A stretch of DNA of 8,572 bases from Bacteroidota bacterium (lineage in GTDB: Bacteria > Bacteroidota > Kryptoniia > Kryptoniales > JAKASW01), in contig JAJYOS010000226.1 of NCBI GenBank assembly GCA_021796055.1, positions 1 through 8,572 on the forward strand, read 5' to 3'. Shown piece after piece: positions 1 to 5,409 of the stretch (the stretch's first letter is position 1; every line of letters starts with the position of its first letter). A program made the translations under genes and the position numbers. The notes under the pieces are model-generated. The model did no database searches. It was not told the DNA's origin and saw only the letters and a list, made by a program, of their open reading frames with translations.

Positions 1-951
1 TACTACAACCAGATAAAGCAGGTTTCGGGCGTCAGGGAGGTCACATACATGAATTGGTTCGGTGGAACATACATCGACCAGAGCCATTTTTTTGCAAGGT
101 ATGCCGTCGATCCCGGCACATTTTTCTCGGTGTATCCCGAATACCTGGTTGGCAGCAAAACTCTTGCAGCCTTCCGGAACCAGCCGAACGACTGCATTGT
201 TGGAAGTGCGCTGGCACAGCGATACAATTTCAAGGTCGGAGATGTCATAACTATAGACGGCGATATATATCCGGGCACATGGGAGTTCCAGGTGGCCGGG
301 ATCTATAAGCCGAAGTTCAAAAGCACCGACGCCATGGCAATGTTCCTGAACTGGAATTACCTGAACGAGAAAGTCAAGCAGGACTTTCCCGGCAGAGCCG
401 ATGGAGTTGGATGGTACGTCGAGCAGATCGACGCCGGGGCTAACTCGGGAGACATTGGCAGGAGAATCGATGCCCTTTTTGCAAACTCTCCGGCGGAGAC
501 AAAGACCGAATCCGAGCGGCAGTTCCAGCAGGGATTCCTCGCGTCAGCAGGCGCGATTATTTCCGCAATGAATTATGTGTCGTTCGTGATCGTCGGAATA
601 ATCATGCTGGTCCTTGCAAACACCATGATAATGTCGGCGCGCGAACGAACGAGAGAATACGCCGTACTCAAGGCAATCGGATTTTCAGGACGTCATCTCA
701 TCGAGATGATACTTGGCGAATCTCTCCTCGTGTCCCTCCTCGGCGGAGCGCTAGGAATATTCCTGACGTATCCGGTCGTGGAGTCGTTTGCGAGTTTCGC
801 GAGCTTCCTGGGTGCGGACCTCTTCGTGCAATCGGCCACGCTCTTAACGGCATTTGCAGCGGTTGTCTTCGTCGGTATCGCTGCCGCTCTCTTCCCAATA
901 CAGCGTACCATGAATACAAAAATCGCAGATGGAATCAGGTTTGCAGGATAG
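1..951 (+). CDS. MacB/FtsX-type ABC transporter permease, 3' part (5' end outside window)
   Basis: The frame is open from base 1, so the gene begins upstream and 316 residues are visible. The first two thirds are a soluble extracytoplasmic domain of the MacB periplasmic core type, with segments such as CIVGSALAQRYNFKVGD and FQVAGIYKP (windows of the usual 'G..LA..L....G' pattern). The last ~135 residues are an FtsX domain with three hydrophobic segments, near visible residues 188-210, 232-256 and 280-300, separated by the characteristic cytoplasmic turn SARERTREYAVLKAIGFS. Family members are mechanotransmission-type permeases that couple cytoplasmic ATP hydrolysis to extraction or export of lipoproteins, peptides or small molecules across the envelope. 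The first transmembrane helix is off the window, as is any partner ATPase. The next gene is a second permease of the same family, so the two probably form a heterodimer. The substrate cannot be told from sequence. Family call is firm. Confidence 0.92.
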   Translation, partial: YYNQIKQVSGVREVTYMNWFGGTYIDQSHFFARYAVDPGTFFSVYPEYLVGSKTLAAFRNQPNDCIVGSALAQRYNFKVGDVITIDGDIYPGTWEFQVAGIYKPKFKSTDAMAMFLNWNYLNEKVKQDFPGRADGVGWYVEQIDAGANSGDIGRRIDALFANSPAETKTESERQFQQGFLASAGAIISAMNYVSFVIVGIIMLVLANTMIMSARERTREYAVLKAIGFSGRHLIEMILGESLLVSLLGGALGIFLTYPVVESFASFASFLGADLFVQSATLLTAFAAVVFVGIAAALFPIQRTMNTKIADGIRFAG

Positions 952-954
952 GAG
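950..954 (+). promoter_or_regulatory. Ribosome binding site overlapping upstream stop codon
   Basis: AGGAG lies 8 bases before the ATG at 963 and shares bases with the TAG stop (949-951) of the first permease. This arrangement favours translational coupling and equal output of the two permeases. Confidence 0.75.
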
Positions 955-962
955 ACCCGGTT

Positions 963-2135
963 ATGAAAGTGCCTTTTAAGTACATGATAAAAAACTTCAA
1001 GAACAGAAAACTTTCCACTGTCATAACTGTCATAGGGATCGCACTGGTGATCTTCGTGTTCACCGCTGTGCTCATGCTTGCAGACGGAGTCAGAAAGACT
1101 CTCGTGTCGACAGGATCGCGCGACAACGTTGTGGTCGTCAGGAAAGGATCGAACGGAGAAATATCGAGCATCATCCGTGGAGAGACTCAGGATGTTGTTG
1201 CGACGCTTCCCTACCTCGCCAGGGATTCTGCCGGAACGCCGATCATCTCCGACCAGCCGGTAGTGGTGATCAATCTCAACACACCCGACGGAGCCATGAA
1301 CAACGTCACGCTGCGCGGCGTAAATGCACAAACGATATTCGAGCTGCATCCGAACGTAGAGATCGTCCAGGGACGGATGTTCAATCCTTCGCTCCGTGAA
1401 GTGATCGTGGGACAGGCCGTGGCAAAGAGATATCCGCAGACCCGAATCGGCAGCTCTATTAAATTAGCCGGCGATTACTGGAAAGTGGTGGGCATCTTCG
1501 ATGCGCACGGGAGCGGCTTCGACTCGGAAATCTGGGGTGACTACAGGCAGGTTCAGGACGACTTTCGCCGCGGCGATTATGTCTCCTCGATCACTTTGAA
1601 ATTGGACAGTCAATCCGACTTCAACAAATTCAAGGAAGCATTTTCCATGGACAAAAGGCTGAGCGAATTCGAAGCGAAGCCTGAACCCGAGTACTTCGCG
1701 GAACAATCCCAGTCGCTCACCACTTTTATTAGAGTGCTTGGAATTTTTGTCACGGTAATCTTCAGCATCGGCGCTGCTATTGGCGCCATGATCACAATGT
1801 ATGCGGAAGTTGCCAACCGGACAGTGGAAATAGGTACGCTGCGCGCGCTCGGCTTCGGAAGAAGAAGCGTGCTCACGGTTTTTCTGCTCGAAGCGATCCT
1901 GATTTCGCTCATCGGCGGAGTAATAGGACTCGCGTTCGCTTCGTTCCTGCAGCTCATCTCCATCTCAACAATGAACTACGGAAGCTTTTCCGAGCTGACG
2001 TTCTCGTTTGCCTTGAACCCATCGACCGTGCAGGCGTCTATAATCTTCGCGATTATCATGGGCTTCGTCGGCGGTTTCTTACCCTCCGCCCGCGCGGCCA
2101 GACTGAACATCGTGAACGCACTGCGAGGAGGATAG
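963..2135 (+). CDS. MacB/FtsX-type ABC transporter permease, complete (390 aa)
   Basis: Complete permease with the standard four-helix MacB-type layout: helix 1 at about residues 18-40, a periplasmic core domain at about 41-250, and an FtsX domain with helices at about 253-281, 302-330 and 357-374. The cytoplasmic turn after helix 2 reads EVANRTVEIGTLRALGFGRRSV, the coupling-helix region expected to contact an ATPase. The C-terminus ARAARLNIVNALRGG is the usual end of this family. The ATG start has a good ribosome binding site and the gene begins 11 bp after the preceding paralogue, so both are almost certainly one operon and one complex. Their FtsX turns are similar but the periplasmic domains differ, which fits a heterodimer that arose by old duplication. 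ATPases of this transporter class are LolD/MacB-like; the ATPase gene downstream is of a different (DrrA) class, so the true partner is probably upstream of the window. Substrate unknown. Confidence 0.93.
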   Translation: MKVPFKYMIKNFKNRKLSTVITVIGIALVIFVFTAVLMLADGVRKTLVSTGSRDNVVVVRKGSNGEISSIIRGETQDVVATLPYLARDSAGTPIISDQPVVVINLNTPDGAMNNVTLRGVNAQTIFELHPNVEIVQGRMFNPSLREVIVGQAVAKRYPQTRIGSSIKLAGDYWKVVGIFDAHGSGFDSEIWGDYRQVQDDFRRGDYVSSITLKLDSQSDFNKFKEAFSMDKRLSEFEAKPEPEYFAEQSQSLTTFIRVLGIFVTVIFSIGAAIGAMITMYAEVANRTVEIGTLRALGFGRRSVLTVFLLEAILISLIGGVIGLAFASFLQLISISTMNYGSFSELTFSFALNPSTVQASIIFAIIMGFVGGFLPSARAARLNIVNALRGG

Positions 2136-2146
2136 CTCTCCAATTT

Positions 2147-2174
2147 CTGAATTCTGAATTCTCAATTTTGAATT
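2147..2174 (+). repeat. Degenerate 7-bp tandem array, consensus CTGAATT
   Basis: Four head-to-tail heptamers fill nearly half of the 60-bp gap between the second permease and the ATPase gene: CTGAATT (2147-2153), CTGAATT (2154-2160), CTCAATT (2161-2167) and TTGAATT (2168-2174). A partial copy, CCAATTT, precedes them. The array is AT-rich in a roughly 50% GC window and contains two GAATTC palindromes. It ends about 10 bases before the ribosome binding site of the next gene. Confidence 0.8.
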
Positions 2175-2184
2175 AACTTGAAGC

Positions 2185-2190
2185 AGGAGA
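2185..2190 (+). promoter_or_regulatory. Ribosome binding site deciding a TTG start
   Basis: AGGAGA sits 5 bases before the TTG at 2196. An in-frame TTG at 2178 also exists but has only the AT-rich repeat array upstream, with no purine-rich site. I therefore place the start at 2196. Confidence 0.7.
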
Positions 2191-2195
2191 ACAAA

Positions 2196-3017
2196 TTGCC
2201 CGTTATTCAGGAAAGCACAGATATAATCACCGTAACAGGACTGGTCAAGAAATTCAACGACTTCACCGCCGTAGACAATATTTCGTTCGAAGTGAAAAAG
2301 GGCGAGATATTCGCGTTCCTCGGACCGAACGGCGCAGGCAAGTCGACAACGATAAAAATGCTGACCACGCTCCTCCACCCGACGGGCGGACAAATCATCC
2401 TGAACGGCAGCAACCCGGCGCTAAACAAAGACGGTGTCAGGAAATCTATCGGTATAGTGTTTCAGGACCCGAGCCTCGACGACGACCTGACTGCGTACGA
2501 GAACATGGAGTTCCACGCCATCTGCTATAAAGTCCCGAAAGATATCAGAGGCACACTCATCGAAGATCTTCTGAATTTTGTCGAGCTCTGGGACAGGAAA
2601 AATGACCTCGTGAAAACATTCTCCGGCGGAATGAAACGCCGGCTGGAAATCGCCAGAGGCCTGCTGCACCACCCGACAATCCTTTTTCTCGACGAGCCGA
2701 CGCTCGGACTCGATCCGCAGACGAGGAACCATATGTGGAGCTACGTGAAGGACATTAACCAGAAGGAAGGCATGACGGTCTTCTTCACCACGCATTATAT
2801 GGAAGAAGCCGACAGGGTCGCGGATCGCATAGCGGTCATAGATCACGGCAAGATCATCGCGATGGGAACCGGAGGGGAGCTCAAGACCCAAACAGGAGCG
2901 GACACGCTTGAAGACGCATTCCTGAGTTTGACCGGTCACAAGATACGCGAGGAAGAGGCAAGCAGTCTGGATCGCATGAGAAGGATGGGACGACTGTGGG
3001 CGGGGCGAAGGAGGTAA
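2196..3017 (+). CDS. DrrA-like ABC exporter ATP-binding protein (273 aa)
   Basis: ATPase subunit that powers an ABC-2 type exporter from the cytoplasmic face. All nucleotide-binding motifs are intact: Walker A GPNGAGKST (43-51), Q-loop glutamine Q90 in VFQDPSLDD, ABC signature FSGGMKRRLEIAR (142-154), Walker B ILFLDEPT (162-169) with the catalytic glutamate, D-loop GLDP, and H-loop H200 in TTHYMEEAD. The C-terminal TLEDAFLSLTG segment, followed by a basic tail, is typical of the DrrA group (drug, polyketide or lipid exporters). The start is a TTG chosen for its ribosome binding site; an upstream TTG would add six residues. The gene lies 60 bp after the MacB-type permeases and 165 bp before a DrrB-like permease, its most likely partner. 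Whether it also serves the upstream permeases is doubtful because those normally pair with LolD/MacB-type ATPases. Transported substrate is unknown. Confidence 0.94.
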   Translation: MPVIQESTDIITVTGLVKKFNDFTAVDNISFEVKKGEIFAFLGPNGAGKSTTIKMLTTLLHPTGGQIILNGSNPALNKDGVRKSIGIVFQDPSLDDDLTAYENMEFHAICYKVPKDIRGTLIEDLLNFVELWDRKNDLVKTFSGGMKRRLEIARGLLHHPTILFLDEPTLGLDPQTRNHMWSYVKDINQKEGMTVFFTTHYMEEADRVADRIAVIDHGKIIAMGTGGELKTQTGADTLEDAFLSLTGHKIREEEASSLDRMRRMGRLWAGRRR

Positions 3018-3022
3018 CGAAG

Positions 3023-3078
3023 GGAATGATGGAGTTATGGAATATCGGAATGATGGATTGTCGGGCATTCGGTAGCGG
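3023..3078 (+). repeat. Degenerate 8-bp tandem array, consensus GGAATGAT
   Basis: Seven consecutive octamers each begin with GG: GGAATGAT (3023-3030), GGAGTTAT, GGAATATC, GGAATGAT (3047-3054), GGATTGTC, GGGCATTC and GGTAGCGG. The first and fourth are identical and conservation decays towards the right. The array starts 5 bases after the ATPase stop codon and is not part of a plausible reading frame. Confidence 0.7.
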
Positions 3079-3083
3079 TGTGT

Positions 3084-3125
3084 GCTATGCCCTTCGTGCC
3101 ATGCTCTATGCACCATGCGCTATGC
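3084..3125 (+). repeat. Degenerate 7-bp tandem array, consensus GCTATGC
   Basis: Six consecutive heptamers: GCTATGC (3084-3090), CCTTCGT (strongly diverged), GCCATGC (3098-3104), TCTATGC (3105-3111), ACCATGC (3112-3118) and GCTATGC (3119-3125). Five of the six end in ATGC. It directly follows the octamer array, so nearly all of the first two thirds of the 165-bp gap before the DrrB-like permease is short-period repeat. The remaining part (3126-3182) is unique sequence with a weak purine-rich site GAGAGG at 3163-3168, 14 bases from the GTG start. Confidence 0.75.
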
Positions 3126-3182
3126 GCTTTGACTTAAACACATCGGATACTCAAAAGCTTCAGAGAGGTTGGTAAAACAGAA

Positions 3183-3932
3183 GTGAATGTAATCTATATA
3201 ATGTGGTTGAGACAATTGAAAAAATACTTCAGATCGAAATCAAGGATCATAGGATCGTTAGGCCAGCCGCTCCTATTTCTACTGGCGTTCGGATTCGGTT
3301 TCGGCGCAATCTTCAAGAAAGCCGGCGCCGGAAATTATATGCAGTTTCTCGCGCCGGGCATCATTCTCATGAGCGTCCTCTTCACGGCGATCTTCTCCGG
3401 GATAGACCTGATATGGGACAGGCAGTTCGGCTTCCTCAAGGAAACCATGGTAGCACCCGTGTCGAGGTTCCAGATCATGCTCGGCAAGACCCTCGGCGGC
3501 GCAACCGTCGCCTCAATACAGGGAATAATAGTTTTCATCCTCACACTTCTGGTCGGATTCAGGCCGCACGACCTTATCCTCCTCCCTGTCGGCGCCGTTG
3601 TGGTTTTTCTCGTTGCGATATTGTTCACTTCGCTCGGCATCGCGCTCGCATCTACGATGGAGGACATGCAGGGGTTCCAGCTCATCATGAACTTCCTGGT
3701 CATGCCGATCTTCTTCCTTTCCGGAGCGCTCTTCCCTCTCGAGGGCCTGCCAAAGGCGATGGACATTATCGCATCGCTCGATCCTCTCACATATGGCGTG
3801 GACGGGCTGAGGTTCTCTTTCCTCGGATCACAATCGGTCTTCGGAATGACAACCGACCTGACGGTCCTGGTAGTCCTGACAGGTTTCCTGCTCACGATAG
3901 GAAGCCGGCTTTTCGAGAGGATCCAGGCGTGA
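3183..3932 (+). CDS. DrrB-like ABC-2 type exporter permease (249 aa)
   Basis: Integral inner-membrane subunit of an ABC-2 exporter. About six hydrophobic segments are visible, near residues 28-44, 55-77, 108-126, 132-156, 168-186 and 225-241. Family hallmarks include the basic N-terminal amphipathic helix WLRQLKKYFRSKSR, the GSLGQPLLFLLAFGFGFG entry into helix 1, the KETMVAPVSR cytoplasmic loop, and the MPIFFLSGALFPLEGLP signature with DPLTYGVDGLR after helix 5. Length matches the family norm. The start is a GTG; an in-frame ATG at 3201 would remove part of the conserved amphipathic helix, so GTG is preferred. It pairs with the DrrA-like ATPase upstream despite the repeat-filled gap. Such two-gene exporters move antibiotics, lipids or glycolipids; nothing here identifies the cargo. 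Confidence 0.92.
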   Translation: MNVIYIMWLRQLKKYFRSKSRIIGSLGQPLLFLLAFGFGFGAIFKKAGAGNYMQFLAPGIILMSVLFTAIFSGIDLIWDRQFGFLKETMVAPVSRFQIMLGKTLGGATVASIQGIIVFILTLLVGFRPHDLILLPVGAVVVFLVAILFTSLGIALASTMEDMQGFQLIMNFLVMPIFFLSGALFPLEGLPKAMDIIASLDPLTYGVDGLRFSFLGSQSVFGMTTDLTVLVVLTGFLLTIGSRLFERIQA

Positions 3933-4045
3933 CTACGCGAACAGTGTCGGGCGGCGGCTGAGTCTCGCACTATCACACCAAGGCGCTCCTGCGCGCAGAC
4001 GTGACACGGGAGAAAGTCGGAACGATCGTATGGATTAAAAGCCAA

Positions 4046-4624
4046 ATGACGGTTTTCAATGATATTGTCATCGCTTCGTGGGTCGTTTTCATTTTCTATT
4101 GGGTAATCTCAGCCTCAAACGTAAGACGAGATATCGGGCCGGGCGAACGGTGGAAAGGCCGCTTGTACAGCGTCGCGCGGATCGCCATCGTTGCACTCCT
4201 GGCGTATCTTTACCCGGGGGGTGTCCGCCGCATATTTTGCACTTTGATTACCGCGTCGAGAGGCCTCCCGATGAATGTAGCGGGCGTATCCCTCTCCGTA
4301 TCGGGGGTCGCTTTTGCTATTTGGGCACGGAGACATTTGGGTACGAACTGGAGTCTCAATCCGTCGTTGAAAGAAGATCATCAACTGGTTACATCGGGAC
4401 CCTACCGCTTCCTGCGGCACCCGATCTACACAGGAATGCTCACCGGGCTTCTCGGTTCCCTGCTGGCCACCTTCTCGCCCGTGTGGTTCTATCTTCTCAT
4501 CGTCATGATTGTCACATTCATTTACCGCGTGCACGTGGAGGATAATATGATGATGCAAACATTTCCCGAGGCATATGCCGCATACAAAAAGAAAACGAAG
4601 GCCCTCATACCGTTCGTCTGGTAG
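4046..4624 (+). CDS. Membrane methyltransferase of the ICMT / phospholipid methyltransferase family (192 aa)
   Basis: Predicted S-adenosylmethionine-dependent methyltransferase embedded in the inner membrane. About five hydrophobic stretches are visible, the first at residues 7-23. The catalytic C-terminal half carries the family motifs: ARRHLGTNWS (94-103), GPYRFLRHPIYTG (118-130) with the SAM-contacting R-H-P, and a late VEDNMMMQTFPEAYAAYKKKTKALIPF segment with the conserved acidic residue and Y-x-x-Y pattern. Bacterial members of unknown substrate are common; eukaryotic relatives methylate prenylcysteines or phosphatidylethanolamine. The ATG at 4046 is preferred because it gives the usual short N-terminus before helix 1; a GTG at 4001 would add 15 hydrophilic residues and neither start has a clear ribosome binding site. 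It follows the exporter by 113 bp of sequence in which I see nothing notable. Substrate unknown; lipid or quinone-like molecules are possible. Confidence 0.88.
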   Translation: MTVFNDIVIASWVVFIFYWVISASNVRRDIGPGERWKGRLYSVARIAIVALLAYLYPGGVRRIFCTLITASRGLPMNVAGVSLSVSGVAFAIWARRHLGTNWSLNPSLKEDHQLVTSGPYRFLRHPIYTGMLTGLLGSLLATFSPVWFYLLIVMIVTFIYRVHVEDNMMMQTFPEAYAAYKKKTKALIPFVW

Positions 4625-4718
4625 GGCGAATCTTGAATTCACGCCGTTATTGCACGAAATTCATCCGGCAATGAAGCGGAACCGGAGTTCATATCGAACG
4701 ATGTTAAACGAAAGAGAG

Positions 4719-4724
4719 TAGGAG
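4719..4724 (+). promoter_or_regulatory. Ribosome binding site for a TTG start
   Basis: TAGGAG lies 5 bases before the TTG at 4730. No ATG in that frame gives the conserved MEPKWLEWAK N-terminus, so this site fixes the start. Confidence 0.75.
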
Positions 4725-4729
4725 TTCAA

Positions 4730-5350
4730 TTGGAACCCAAATGGCTGGAATGGGCGAAGGGCCTGCAGGCTGAAGCCCAAAACGGATTGACATACACGCA
4801 GAGTGAGTTCGAGAGGGAAAGGTACGAGCATATCCTGGAGATTGCCGCCGAGATGATGGCCTCAAATTCCGATACGGACTTCACGTACGTCAAGAATTTG
4901 TTCGAAGATGTCGAAGGTTACATGACGCCGCGCGTCGATGTTAGAGGAGTCGTGTTTGAGAACAACAAAGTACTTCTCGTCAAAGAAAGGATGGACGGCG
5001 GTTGGACACTTCCCGGTGGCTGGGCCGACCCGAATGAGACACCGTCGCAATCGGTCGAACGTGAAGTACTGGAGGAATCCGGATTCCTGGTCAGGGCTGT
5101 GAAGGTCCTGGCCGTACTCGATCGTGCGAAGCAGGGGCACACGCCTCCCTTCCCGTACCATGTCTACAAACTGTTCTTTCTTTGTGATATCGAGGGAGGA
5201 AAGAAGACGACGAGTCATGAAACGGACGACGTGGATTTCTTCGGAGAAGACGAAATACCGGAGCTGTCGGCGGCACGCACGACGGCTTCGCAGCTGAGTA
5301 GGTTCTTCAAGCATCTCCGCGATCCCGAACTCCCTGCCGACTTCGATTGA
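4730..5350 (+). CDS. Nudix hydrolase with Nudix_N_2 N-terminal domain, YjhB-like (206 aa)
   Basis: Cytosolic pyrophosphohydrolase cleaving a nucleoside diphosphate linked to another moiety. The N-terminal helical domain (about residues 1-60, MEPKWLEWAKGLQAEAQ onward) is the one found in YjhB-like proteins, annotated in Pfam as the N-terminal domain of hydrolases of X-linked nucleoside diphosphates. The Nudix fold follows from about 66. The Nudix box is complete: G97, E103, then R111-E112-V113, with metal-binding E112, E115 and E116 before S117-G118-F119. PYHVYKLFFLCDI (142-154) and the ETDDVDFF strand (164-171) complete the domain. ADP-ribose or related nucleotide sugars are plausible substrates by family resemblance; specificity cannot be set from the motif alone. 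The TTG start has a strong ribosome binding site. It lies 105 bp after the methyltransferase gene, so shared transcription is possible but not shown. Confidence 0.93.
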   Translation: MEPKWLEWAKGLQAEAQNGLTYTQSEFERERYEHILEIAAEMMASNSDTDFTYVKNLFEDVEGYMTPRVDVRGVVFENNKVLLVKERMDGGWTLPGGWADPNETPSQSVEREVLEESGFLVRAVKVLAVLDRAKQGHTPPFPYHVYKLFFLCDIEGGKKTTSHETDDVDFFGEDEIPELSAARTTASQLSRFFKHLRDPELPADFD

Positions 5351-5403
5351 GGTCTGGAGAAAGTCTTGTGAAATCATGCCCGATTTTGCTAAAATGATGC
5401 GGT

Positions 5404-5409
5404 TATAAT
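5404..5409 (+). promoter_or_regulatory. Possible -10 element abutting the M28 start codon
   Basis: A perfect TATAAT directly precedes the ATG at 5410. If used as a -10 box, transcription would begin near 5416, just ahead of a second in-frame ATG at 5419, giving a nearly leaderless message. No -35 box is found at the normal distance and no Shine-Dalgarno site precedes either ATG. It may be chance. Confidence 0.2.

Noticed and set aside
693..1349. Long minus-strand open frame (218 codons) across the permease junction
   Set aside because: It is antisense to two well-supported permease genes, spans their junction, and its translation is rich in Arg, His and Cys with no recognisable domain.
2421..3116. 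Long minus-strand open frame (231 codons) opposite the DrrA-like gene
   Set aside because: It runs antisense through conserved ATPase motifs and into the tandem repeat arrays; composition is that of a shadow frame.
3023..3125. CRISPR array
   Set aside because: The units are 7-8 bp with no spacers, and no cas genes are present; these are simple short-period tandem repeats.
3129..3151. TTGACT followed by GATACT as a promoter for the DrrB-like gene
   Set aside because: The spacing is only 11 bases, too short for a sigma-70 promoter.
3203..3961. Plus-strand 252-codon frame overlapping the DrrB-like permease
   Set aside because: It is the +1-shifted shadow of the permease, rich in Arg, His and Pro, with no hydrophobic segments, whereas the permease frame has all family motifs.
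3980..3998. GCGC-TCCT-GCGC inverted repeat as a terminator after the exporter
   Set aside because: The stem is only four pairs and no T-run follows.
4668..4683. TTCAT...ATGAA-type inverted repeat after the methyltransferase gene
   Set aside because: A five-pair AT-rich stem without a T-run is expected by chance.
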